Positions 1 to 11,200 of a stretch of DNA of 64,000 nt are shown piece by piece. This stretch comes from Allacma fusca (taxonomy: Eukaryota; Arthropoda; Collembola; Symphypleona; Sminthuridae). Location: contig OX359246.1 in assembly GCA_947179485.1 (NCBI GenBank), forward strand, positions 51,749,632 through 51,813,631. The letters run 5' to 3'. A program made the position numbers and the translations under genes. The notes beneath the pieces are model-generated. The model searched no databases and was not told the DNA's origin. It saw only the letters and a list, made by a program, of their open reading frames with translations. Positions within the stretch are counted from its first letter, which is position 1. Each line of letters starts with the position of its first letter.

Positions 1-2254
1 ACTTCCCAATGTGTACACGCCTGGAATGCCTGGAAATCCTCGCCTGAGTACCAATATACGCAAAAGCGGATTAAACTACAAAAAACGACTTGGTCAAAAT
101 AATATCAAGATATCCTAATACTATAATTTGAAGATGATGATGATGACAGTGGAAGAGGGGACATTTTTAAATCTTCGCTCCCTCCTCAACGCGCTTTTTA
201 GGATTGCGAGTACACAATGCCATAAAGCGCTTTTTCTGTAAGTAATGCAATGTACAAGCACACGGCACGCAACGCAGCACGCTTTGGCGTCAGCTAGAAT
301 TGTCGCTCCGCGTCCTCTCTCATTGCATTACATAGCATATGCTTCCACCGACGCAGGCGGTGGCTATGCTGCTCGTTACTTCTAAAATACTTTAACAAAG
401 GAATACTCGTATCACTTTGCTCTTACTCGGAGGAACAGGAAATGCATTTGATAAATTCAGGTTGATGGAGGGCTGGCACGACGTTAAATTCAACTACAGT
501 CGGATTTCGGAGTAAAGAATACGGTCGGCGTTGCTTCTGCCTCTAGTTAGTATTTATTCAGATCAAGACAGGATTGCCAGAAAAGGTGTCCGCCTATTAC
601 ATATGTAGGTTTACTTAGCTAACTATAGGGGGAAATATTTTTTTGAAGTGAATGGTACGAAAAATAGAGAATTCGGGAATTCCCGATACTGAATATAAAC
701 ACTAGTACAAATGCCATTCTGAAAGAGATCCATTTAAAAGGTTTAATCCTATAAGGAAATACAAATTGGTTACTTGGTTTAAATAACATTAAGACACGAG
801 TTCTTAAACATTCCAAAAATTCTTCATGCAGGTAGGAGAATTCATGTAAAAATTCGGGGAGGATTTAGGGTTAGCCCGGTAAAATTCAACTACAGTCGAA
901 TTTCGGAGGGAATTTTCGTCACTACACAACATGACCTGCTTAAAGTAGCAAGCCAACGGAACCGTCGTAACATGTTACTAGTTAAGAAGAACCTTCGAGG
1001 ATAATCAAAATGGTCTCGAGGCATTCTTGATCTGAGCATAAATACGCACTCGCAATTTGAATACAGCCAAAGCCTACCACTTCCCTTAATACTTACCCAG
1101 GCGTCTTGTCCACTAGGTGTTTTCACGAATTAGTAGTGAAAGGTTTCTCTTGACCTTTTTTGGTTGTGGGGTCACTTGCTTTCATAACGACTATAGCTTA
1201 TGTGGGGAACAATTTTTGTGTACTGCAGAAGATTACATCCTGTCCCGCAATAACAAATAACACTGAGGCAATAATTGAGTCCCAGAGTTGTCCCGTCCGA
1301 TTCGACTGGAATTCAATGCAAGGAGAGTTGGCAGTGACTATAAAAAACGACTTCGTAAAAATAATATCAAGATATCACTTCTAAAATATTTCAACAAAAG
1401 GCTCGACATAACCGTCATGGAAAATGAACTACGAACAAGCTACCTTGAAAGCCAAATGGTCTAAAGATAACTTTTACTACTAATTTTTGAAGTCACGCAG
1501 TGGACAAATAGCATAGGTATACCTGTAATTAGTAATGGCAGTGGTCTACTTTGTTACTAGTACAAAGTAGTGTTTCTGAACGGCTTTGCCTCTAATCAAA
1601 ATGTGTGTACGTATTTATGCTCAGATCAAGAATGACTAGACTATTTTGCTTAGCCTCGAAAAATCTTCGTAACTAGTAACATGTTATGAGGGTTCCGTAG
1701 GCTTACTACTTTAATCAGGTCATGGTTTGTTGTCATTAAAATTCCCTCCATAATCCAACTGTAGTTGAATTTTCTCGTGCCAGACCTTGAAGAATTTTCA
1801 TATGAATTTACTCTTCTTCCGAGAAATGTTTAAGTTTTCAGACTTCATTTTAGAAATGATATCTTAATATTAGTTTAACCAAGTGGTTTTTTATATTCAC
1901 AGAAGCTTCTGCGTACATTGTAATACAATCAAATCGGACGGGACAACACAGAATGTCGGGGCAGACACAATTATCTTGACAGTCAGACCACTCCCATTAA
2001 ACCAGTGTCTAGATGTCTCCATAAGATTATACATTTCAGGGTTGTCGCTCTAAATGGTAGTCTTTTAGAGTAACGGGACTTCGGAGTGGTTGCGTTTCGA
2101 ACGTGATTCCATTAAAGTCTCATGCTTATTTCGGGACAGGATCGGGACGGGAGGTAATCTTCTGCGGAACACAAATTTCTTGCCCCACAGAGGCTATAAC
2201 CGTCGTGGAAAATGAATTACGAGCAAGCGACGCTGAAAATAAAATGGTATACAG
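1..2254. repeat. Dispersed family X repeat, left block
   Basis: Modules here recur many times elsewhere in the window, on both strands. One contains ACATGACCTGATTAAAGTAG, another AACTACGAGCAAG, another GGACGGGACA. The module with AACCGTCATGG begins at 1411 and again at 2199, so the block is at least a tandem dimer of about 790 bp. No credible ORF is present; the short frames are accidental. Roughly 114-382 is unrelated sequence interrupting a copy (the family X phrase resumes at ACTTCTAAAAT near 384), but I could not find its terminal repeats or TSD. The family is unnamed here; it looks like a nonautonomous or satellite-like repeat. Confidence 0.7.
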
Positions 2255-2975
2255 CACTGATCGGCGCACTCACGAGTTTTGAGAGCAAAACTCGCACTCA
2301 ACTCGCACTCAGAACTCAAAATTTGAGTGCCAAGTGTGAGACCCGCGGCATTCTGACAGTGGTCGGACTGTACTGTACTTTTTAGTACAGTATTGGTAAA
2401 AGTACAGCATTGGTACAGTAACGCATCATCATTATGTTTCTTCAATAAAGCAAAGTACAGTATCTACATCTATTCATGACATGAACTATTGACACAGTAT
2501 TGAAAAGCCGCTATAGCAATAAAAACAAGTAAAGCAAAGCAACGAATTGTTATAAATAATACAAATTCATATAAAGTACAGCAAATTATTGATACACACA
2601 AAGGACCCCATCTAGTAAATTTACGGAGGAACTACTTACGTTAGACATTTAGCATACGACATTAAAACGACAAACGAAAGCAGAATGAACGGGCGATATT
2701 TGTGATTATACAATATTGACGATTATATACGTACTTCTATGGGTAAAGCACTAAGATAACTATTTATGTATAACTAGTAGAGTAAAGCAAAGTATTGATG
2801 ACTATTTTTGCATAACTAGTGCAGTAAAGCAGAGTATTGAAACATATTTCGATGTGCTTTTAAAAGTAAAGCATTGTATTGAAACAATTATCATATCCAG
2901 ACTATAGTAAAGCACAGTACAGGTAAAGGCAACTGTACAAAAATAGCACTAGAGTATTGTATTGATGAATCAAAG

Positions 2976-3864
2976 CATACCTAGGCGAACTCGTGAGTTC
3001 TGAGTTCCGAACTCGAACTCAGCTCACATTCGAGTTCCATAAAATCTGGTTTTGAGTGCGAGTTCGGCGCTGTTTTAAAAGCCGCCGCGACTTGAGGCTG
3101 AGTGCCAATCATTTATGGCAGAACTCAAATGAATGAGTGCGAGTTCGAAATGTGGACCTCACAAACACCAAACTCCTAATTCCATCTATGCTTAAATATT
3201 TATATGGTGGAATAACGATTGCTGTGCATACCTGCGTATTGGTTCTTCTCGAATTCGGTAAATGAAGCGTGTGCAAAATAATGGTTTAAGCCAAAGGTGT
3301 CCACCTTTATAGGCTAAAAAATAGGCCTTTATAGGCTAAAATATAGGCAGAAACATTACAGTAGTATATATGCAGGCAAATAGGTAGGCAATTTATTTTT
3401 GATAAATAATGTAGGTTAATATGTAGGGAAGGCAAAGCTGCAAAAAATATGTAGTATTTTAGGTAGGCTGAACCTTTTGGACACCTTTAGTTTAAGCGCT
3501 TAAAATAAAATGACAAAAACTGAAAGCACTAATGTTCGTTTGATTTTTGTAGATACATAAAGTATAATATTTTACTTCCGTGCTTATTATTATTTCGAAG
3601 AGTTGAAATAAAAAAAATATGTGGTAAAAATGTTTTTAATTGAATTGATGTATTTAAATGGCAGTATACTTGCTTCAAGAAACTGGAAATTGAGGCTTAG
3701 GTGAGTTCGAGGCTGAGTTCCAAAGGGTAATAAACGAGCCTCCGAGTTCGAGTTCGAGGCAAAGAATTACATAGAGTTCAGTGCCTCAGTGAGTTCGAGG
3801 CTTAGAGATCTTGCACACGTTTAACTGAGTGCGAGTTCGAGTTCGAAATTTTTGCCGAGGTATG
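2976..3864. mobile_element. hAT-like element 3 (nested in element 2)
   Basis: Left end CATACCTAGGC pairs with right end GCCGAGGTATG (one mismatch). The 8-bp TSD AATCAAAG is at 2968-2975 and 3865-3872. The subterminal sequence (AAAATTT, GAACTCGA, CTCGCACTC) matches that of element 1, so the two belong to the same or sister families with different tips. No coding capacity. Element 4 is inserted inside it. Confidence 0.88.
3292..3489. mobile_element. hAT/Charlie-like MITE, element 4 (innermost)
   Basis: A 198-bp element with left end CAAAGGTGTCCA and right end TGGACACCTTTA. The perfect 8-bp TSD GTTTAAGC is at 3284-3291 and 3490-3497. The ends resemble the GGTGTCCA termini known from Charlie-type hAT transposons. 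The interior is AT-rich with repeated ATAGGC and GTAGG words and has no ORF. Confidence 0.87.
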
Positions 3865-4218
3865 AATCAAAGTCCGACCACTGCATTCTGAGCAGAACTC
3901 ATTTTGTGAGGCCGAGTGCCATCAATATAGATTACAGTCATTGAGCGAGAGTGTGAGGGCAGTATTTGGAACTCATATATATTCCATAACGGAATGCATG
4001 TTGCCCCCATCTACACTTACAAATTCAGTACATTTTGCCAGCATTTAGCGTTTTGATGATTTCGTTTCCGCTAAAAATGTGAGCTATCGTCAGTACAGTG
4101 GACGGCTTCAGCGTTATTCTTTGGCGGATTCCTTGAAATGGCGCTAATTTTAATTTGTTACTGAGAGTTCCTGAGTGCGAGATCGAGTTCAAAAATTTTG
4201 CCGATCAGTGGTATACAG

Positions 4219-6456
4219 GGAACTTTCGGTACTAATTTTTGAAGACAGTTCCTGGATAAACCTCACGCGGGAGACATCTAGACACTGGTTTAATGGGAGT
4301 GGTCTGACTGTCAAGATAATTGTGTCTGTCCCGACATTCTGTGTTGTCCCGTCCAAATTGATTGTATTAAAATGTACGCCTTCTAGTCCTTTTTGCTGGC
4401 CCTCGGAAGATCTTCTTAACTGGTGACATGTTATGATGATTCCGTTGGCGTACTACTTTAATCAGGTCATGTTGTGCAGTCACAAAAATTCGCTCCGAAA
4501 TCCGACTGAGGTTGAATTTAACGTCGCGCCAGCCCGCAATCAACCTGAATTTAGCAAATTAATTTTTACTCTACCTCCGAGAAAGAGTCAAGTTATTTTG
4601 AGCCTTCATTGATTGAAATATTTTAGGAGTGATGTCGTAATAACTGCTAGTTTAACCAAGTTTAAGTCTTGTTGCTGTAATCAAATCCGTTTCTGTATAC
4701 GTTATAATCCAGGCAAGGAAATACATGCGTCCATAATTGTCCAGTCATTCATGCGAACACTCAAAATCCTGTCATTCTGAAAGAGATCCAGTTAAAGCGA
4801 CAAATTGAATACGTTAATCCTATAAGGAAATTCAAATTGGTTAAAATGGAATGGTCTGATTGTGCATATAATTTTGTCTTTAATTTAAATGGATTTCTTT
4901 CGGGATTTTGGAGTGGCCGCATGAAGAATGGGACGGGACAATTCTGGACGTCTGAATTTCCTCGCCTGGATTACAAAGTACGCAGAAGCGGATTTGATTA
5001 TAAAAACGACTTGTTGAAACTAATATCAAGATATCACTTCTAAGATATTTGAATTAAATGTATGCTCGAAACCACTTAATTCGCACACGGGGAAGAGTAA
5101 ATTCATTTGATAAATTCAACTTGATTGAAGGCGGGCGCACGACTAAATTAACTACAGGCGGATTTCGGAGTGAATTTTTGTCACTACACAACATGACCTG
5201 ATTAAAATATTAAGCTTTCGGGACCGTCCTAAATTGTTATGTGTCAAGAATAACCTCCAAGGATTAGTAAAATGGTCTAGATGCATTGGAGATCAATACG
5301 GAAAGGAATTAATTATAATCAAATATCAAACTTGAACATAAATATTGTTGTGGAAATATTACAGGTAGTGCAAATTGCATTTCATGTACATGTAATAAAA
5401 AATCCCGGGATGCTTCGGAACGGAACGGGTTCGGAACAGAAAAACCAGCATAATCCGGAACGGAACACAAACTGTGACGGAAACAAAAATTTACTTCTTT
5501 GTTCCGAACGATTTCATTTAAAATATTCCGATGTCCCGACAGTCGGAACGGAACCGGGAACAATATTATTTGTAGGTTTCGGAACGGAACGGAATTTTCT
5601 ACGGAACAAAAATGTTGAACACATTGGAAGCTCTAGTTGACAATGAGACCTGATCAAAGTAGCAAGCTTTCGGGACCATCACACAAGTTTATGCGACTGG
5701 AAGAACTTTAAGTGTAAACATAATTGTCTACGTATAACTCTATCTCCTGCCAAAATTGTGCACAGCTCAAAATTTCGTGAAATTTACTCTAAGGAAAGTT
5801 AAAACTATAGAACCTCCAACCAAAATATTTTCGTCGTTACTCTAACGGTTAACGTGCTAGGTCAACGGAAACGTTTTCAAAGGGCATCAAATATCTTCGG
5901 CAATTATGGATGGACTGCCTTCCACTTTTGCAGGAAGGTTTGTTATTGTGACCCCCTCGGTGGTTATCAAAATATTTTTGATCGGCCCACCCGTTTGACC
6001 TGTAGAGGTCAGCAAACTTTCTACGAGTTTCGCCGATTACCCCGTAAAATCATTTGCAAAATGCAGGTTGACTGAGGGAAGCCGCGAGGTTATGTTTAAC
6101 TACAGTTCGATTTCGGTGGGATTGTTTAGTTAACATGATTAAAGTAGTAAGCTACCGGAACAGTCATAAAATTCAATGTGACAAAGAACAACTAAGAGTT
6201 AAAAAAATGAACTAGATGCATTCTCCAAGTCCGGATTCGCCATGTAAGATAATCCCTATTAAAGTTGTTACTTTAAAGGGCGATCTTTAACTAGGATGTA
6301 ATTTTGCAGTTTTACTGTTTGCAGCGAGATAATTCCTGTACTCAAATATTATCCCAGTGTTATTTCGGGACAGGAACAGGACGCATAATTTTGTACCGAG
6401 GATTTCAGGATGTGACATAACCTTCTGCGGAAAAATTGTTTCCCGTAGAAGCTGTA
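4219..6456. repeat. Family X repeat, continuation
   Basis: The family X copy interrupted by element 1 resumes at GGAACTTTCGG and further copies follow. The ACATGACCTGATTAAA module occurs on the plus strand near 5190 and 6130 and on the minus strand near 4450. A patch at about 5400-5610 is dense in CGGAACGGAAC words and interrupts a copy, but no terminal repeats are recognisable. No coding sequence is supported. Confidence 0.6.
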
Positions 6457-6856
6457 ACCCGGGTGCGGAAAAAGTTCCCGATCCTGCGATCCGGGATCGT
6501 TGACAAAATGGGCAACAGTAGTCGGGCAACATTGAACGGCTGGATAGTTGGCCATTTTGAAAAACACTGGCGGGTTATTTAACCAAAAATTCTTTTGGTA
6601 CCCATGTAGTTCATACATGGGCACCCTCACGAGGGATTGAGGGATGCCTCGCCCTCTCCCTCGTCCTCGCCCTCACAAACTGCGAGGGTGATGGCGAGTA
6701 CACGTTGATTTTAGGCGCCCTCATGAACATGAGAGAGAGGACCTATGAATAGGATGTGAACGAAAGAGGGGGAGGCAGAGTACATATGTAAGCCCTCGTG
6801 ACCTTCTCTTACCTTAATCGTTATGCGAAAATCATACATATACATATTTTTCTGTA
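6457..6856 (-). repeat. Unexpanded copy of the 22-bp-minisatellite element
   Basis: From the phrase GGAAAAAGTTCC (6472) through AGTTGGCCATTTT (about 6545) to the CCCTC/GAGGG-rich tract (6610-6810), this stretch matches the reverse complement of the flanks of the minisatellite element at 13120-15025. It lacks the 22-bp array, keeping only a GTTGGCC stub and a TTTTGGTACC phrase. The tract is low in complexity and non-coding. Confidence 0.5.
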
Positions 6857-6866
6857 GCAAGACCAA
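6857..6866. repeat. 5' target-site duplication of the Tx1-like LINE
   Basis: GCAAGACCAA here is repeated exactly right after the LINE poly(A) at 12148-12157. This fixes both borders of the insertion. Confidence 0.85.
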
Positions 6867-7113
6867 GATAGGTAGAGTGGGAGCTGGATGGAAGGAGCTC
6901 CAGAAATAAGCTCCAGCATCAGGAACACATGAACTAGTGTCAAGTGTAGTGTATCAGCTCTTATTCAGTGTCAATAAAAGCAGAATTTTGCGTTTATTGA
7001 GTGGACAATCAAGAAAATTTACAATTGTTTTTGTTCCAAGTGAAATCCGAAAAATATTGTGAAATTTGTGAAATTGCACAGAGGTGAAGGGGAAACCCTT
7101 GAAAAGCCTCGTT

Positions 7114-8244
7114 ATGGATAGTATTGGGAACATACGGAAATTTGGGTTCGTCATTGAAGGTGACCCAGAACTGAAGATAGAGGACTATGTAGATGCTATT
7201 ATAAGAATTGTTGAAGAGTGCAACATTGACTCATTTGGTTATGTTAGGAAGAACCTAGGGTTTTGGGTCAAAACAGAAGAGGCAGCTAACAAGATAAAAT
7301 TAGAGAGTACATTAGAAGTGAAGGATAGAACCTTACAAATGTGGCAGTATACGAACCCGATAAGACAAGTGAAACTGATGCATGTGCAGCCTTTTCTAAC
7401 CAATGAAGCATTATGCAAAGAGCTATCTAAGTATGGATCTATTCAAACACAAATGAGAACCGAGCTGCTATACCTTCCCAGTGGGAGAGCGACTACAATT
7501 AAAAGCTTTACAAGAACCGTAGGTATGTCCTTCAGACGAGATCAAATCCTGCCACCTAAGCTAAACCTTGAGTTTGAGAAAGAGTTGTATGTTGTTACAA
7601 CACAAGTGGGTAGAAAAAAATGCTTTATATGTCGAAGCACATCACATGTCAGCAAGGACTGCCCGGAAAAAGATAAAAATGATGTTAATACTACTAATAA
7701 TAACGGGATAGATGCCACTGCAACCTTTAATATGCAGACACCCTCATATGCTGTAGTAGCTAGTGGAAGCAATGTTGTGACAGTATCATCACAGTTGAAA
7801 AGACAAAAACCTAATCGTAGGAAAACGGATACTGATGCAAACGATACAAACACAACAACGCAAAGCCCAATTGGGCCTATTTTCGACAATTTAACAAATA
7901 GTAACTCAAACTCGCCAGTGAGCAAACGCACGCTCGAAATAAGCCCAACTTTCTCCCTGAAGTGGAATAAGAAAATGTCAAGAGACTCTCCTGCAATTTG
8001 TGAAGTAAACCCTAGCTGGAATTTCGGTGAATGGAAAGATTGGAACTTTTGCAAGGGGAAAGCTCCTATGTCACCTAGTGAACTTCTTATTATACTACAA
8101 GATTATGACCAAAACCAAAATGTTTCAGTATCCTGCGATCGAAACAAATTCAAAGAACTTCTTCTAGAACTAAAACCCCTCTTGCGTGAAGCCTCATTGA
8201 AACAGAAAATCTCTGAAATCATACAATCAATTCCACCAATATAA
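7114..8244 (+). CDS. LINE ORF1 protein (RNA-binding, CCHC)
   Basis: A 376-aa protein read from the first in-frame ATG at 7114. The frame is open further upstream (a GTG lies at 7084) but has no ATG there. A CX2CX4HX4C zinc knuckle (CFIC...H...C) lies at nt 7621-7662. The region before it resembles the conserved N-terminal part of Tx1/L1-type ORF1 proteins, and the region after it is low-complexity, rich in N, T and S. In this family ORF1p binds element RNA and forms the ribonucleoprotein used for retrotransposition. The stop codon TAA (8242-8244) shares its last A with the ATG of ORF2. Confidence 0.85.
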   Translation: MDSIGNIRKFGFVIEGDPELKIEDYVDAIIRIVEECNIDSFGYVRKNLGFWVKTEEAANKIKLESTLEVKDRTLQMWQYTNPIRQVKLMHVQPFLTNEALCKELSKYGSIQTQMRTELLYLPSGRATTIKSFTRTVGMSFRRDQILPPKLNLEFEKELYVVTTQVGRKKCFICRSTSHVSKDCPEKDKNDVNTTNNNGIDATATFNMQTPSYAVVASGSNVVTVSSQLKRQKPNRRKTDTDANDTNTTTQSPIGPIFDNLTNSNSNSPVSKRTLEISPTFSLKWNKKMSRDSPAICEVNPSWNFGEWKDWNFCKGKAPMSPSELLIILQDYDQNQNVSVSCDRNKFKELLLELKPLLREASLKQKISEIIQSIPPI

Positions 8245-11200
8245 TGCATTTCAAAATACATACTCACAATATACAAGGGCTCGTAAACCCAAAGAAACAG
8301 ACAGAACTAAAAAAGTATCTCCATATTACTCAACCAGAAATATTATGTCTCCAAGAAACCAACTATGACCCACGAATACACACATTTAAAAATGTCAAAA
8401 ACTATTCAACATACTTTAACACAAAAATACAAGCATGCAGTGGCACGTGTGTCATAATCAAGAAAGATATAACAGTTGTTTCACACAAATTACTAAAACC
8501 CGGTAGACTCCAAACAATAAGTATAAATTGCAATAAAACAGTTTATCATATCTACAATATATACATGCCTCAAAATGATTTCGAAGCCTCCGAAGTGCTA
8601 GATAGAATGAGTGAGGCTATCAAAAATCATAAAAGTGATGAGAAAATAATACTCTGTGGTGACTGGAACTACGTCGATAACCCTGTTTTAGATAGAAAAC
8701 ACTCATTAGAAAGGCGTAAAAAGCTTTTATTAAAAATGAAACAAGTAATTACAAATTTCAAGCTAGTGGATTCATACAGGATCCTATTCCCCAATGGACA
8801 AGACATGACTCATGTTGGAACTCAAAAGCATCAACCAATGGCGAGACTAGACAGGATTTACATGAGTTCCGATATCCAGCATCTTATTACTAATGTAAAA
8901 ATTATGCCTTTTCTCAGTGATCATGCAACATACCAAGTAATGTTAAAACTCCAAATCGAAAATGGAAAAAGGGCTATATGGAAGTTTGACAACAGTCTGT
9001 TAAAAAGTGATGAATTTATATGTCAAATGAATAGAAAGTTTGACAAATTTCTAGCTAAAGACCTAAAATCAATTGATGATTATGAAATCCTTAAAAGTGA
9101 CATAAAAACGTGCTCCATTTCATTTAGAAATTATTTTGAAAGACAACTCCAACAATGTATAAACAGACTGTGTCAACAGTACCAAACAGCTATAGTGAGT
9201 GCTAAAACCAACTCAAAAGATTTGTATGAAACTTTCTCCAAAGATTTTCTTGTGCAAGAAAAACTATGTGATGCCATCCACAAAATACCTGAGCAAAAAA
9301 TGGAAGTCTCTATTGGAGATGCGCTTGCTAATCTCACTGTAACTGAAAGACTTAAACACGTCAAAGATTTCTTTAAAAATAAGTATCGACCATCCGAAAC
9401 AATACCCATGAGAATTGAACACTACCTTAAAGAACTTCCTGAAATAAGTGCTGAGATCCGTGAAAAACTCAATTGTGATTTTAGCGAGGAGGAATTTGAT
9501 AAAGCCATTTCATGTCTCCAGAACAACAAAAGCCCGGGAGTTGATGGACTGACCTCAGAATTTTTCAAAGCATTTAAAGAAAAATACACCAAGGTTGTGT
9601 ACTGGCTACATAATGAAAGTTTGAAGAATGGAATGCTACCCAAATCTACGCGACTAGGGTGCATTTCTCTTATTCACAAGAAAGGCAACCCGCAAGACTT
9701 ACGCAACTGGAGACCTATAACTCTGTGCAACACAGACTACAAAGTGATTTCACTTGTGATCAAAAATCGTATCGCTCCAGTGTTACCTCATGTAGTTGGA
9801 CAATATCAAACGTGTAACATAGCAGGACGAACTATTTTTGATAACTTATCATTTATAAGAGACGCATTTGATAACACAACAGATGGAGCATTAGTATCAC
9901 TAGATCAGGAGGCTGCGTTCGATAACGTCAACAGGTTCTATATGTTAAAAGTGCTACAAAAATTTGGTTTCCCTGAAAAAATCTGCGCTACAGTGAGTCT
10001 AATGTACATGTTGAATAAAGTCATTGTAAAAGTGGGAATTTCTCTAACAGTAGGTATAGAAGTGTCACGAGGTATAAAGCAGGGAGACCCAATTGCGTCA
10101 ATAATCTACGTTTTGTGTGCAGAACCATATTTGAGGAGTATGAACAATAAGCTCACTGAATCAGGGAAAAGCCCCGTCACCAATTATCCAAAAACTTTCT
10201 TGAGTGCTTTCGCTGATGACACTCATATATTTGTAAGCTCCTCAGAACAAATCAGTATTGTTGAAAATGAAACATCGCTTTACTTAAAAAACTCGGGCGG
10301 GAAATTAAATAGGTTAAAGTGCTCCGTATACCTCTTTGGCACCTGGACACAATCCTCTCCTGTAATTAATTTTCCCCGTGCTACTGAAGGAACAAAGATC
10401 TTGGGCATATACTTTGGAAAGCCAAACTATATGCTACAAAACTGGGAAACCTTACTCTCAAAGGCAAAAGCCAAGATTAGTTACTACGAAACCAAATACA
10501 CTGAGGCAAATCTCTTCACGAAATCCGTAATTCTCAATACTTTTGTGTTATCTTTGATGTGGTTCACACTGAAAACATTAGACCCTCCTAAAGAATTTAT
10601 TGATGAAATGCATGAACTAATTAATAATTACCTGTGGGGAAAGAGAAGAAAACTTGTTAAAAAACTTTTTGTCTTCTTACCACATAGCAGCGGTGGACTT
10701 GGTGTCAAGGACATACTTGTTCAAACGTCCATATTTAGACTTCGATTTGTTAATATACTAGTAAATACTTGTAACGAAAACTATTTTCTTGGACATGCCT
10801 CCAGAACTGTTAAGGAGATAATTGCGAGTCATAAAAAACAATCTCTTAACAATTTCTACGAAAATATATTTAATGTTATTGGTGATTCAAAAGTTTGTTT
10901 TCTCCAAGCAAACGAGGATTTGCTGAATACGATAAAAACTACTAACCGTAACTACATTAGTGAATCAAATGGTACATTTCTTCAGAGCTTAGGGTATCAC
11001 CACCTTTTTAGCGTAAATGAAATAAAACCCTCAGACGAAATGATATCTAGTGTCAAAATGAGAAGACTCAACAAATTAAGAGCTGAAATATCGTCCATAA
11101 ACATTACACGCCACGAAAATAATTTATTATCAGTTTTCCACCCAATTAGCAAGCAATACGTGAGTCTCAAAGACCGAAATTTCCAAACCGCGTTAGTTCT

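Larger units (their letters stand above)
2357..3883. mobile_element. hAT-like element 2 (nested in element 1)
   Basis: Ends are CAGTGGTCGGACT on the left and its near-exact reverse complement AGTCCGACCACTG on the right. The TSD CATTCTGA is at 2349-2356 and 3884-3891. Its own left part, about 2357-2967, has many degenerate copies of words such as GTAAAGCA and AGTATTGA. No ORF is supported, so it is nonautonomous. It carries element 3 near its right end. Confidence 0.88.
2255..4210. mobile_element. hAT-like element 1 (outermost of four nested)
   Basis: The left end CACTGATCGGC is mirrored at the right end by GCCGATCAGTG. The identical 8-bp direct repeat GTATACAG flanks it at 2247-2254 and 4211-4218. 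An 8-bp TSD with short CA-starting inverted ends is the hAT signature. Without element 2 and its TSD it is only about 421 bp, so it is a MITE with no transposase. Its body is rich in GAGTGCGAGTTC-type words. It sits inside a family X copy whose uninterrupted relatives are at about 1450, 62000 and 63205. Confidence 0.88.

Noticed and set aside
5281-5640. Overlapping open frames on both strands (119 and 84 codons)
   Set aside because: They are driven by CGGAACGGAAC low-complexity sequence inside a family X copy.
7542-8054. 170-codon minus-strand frame
   Set aside because: Antisense shadow of LINE ORF1.
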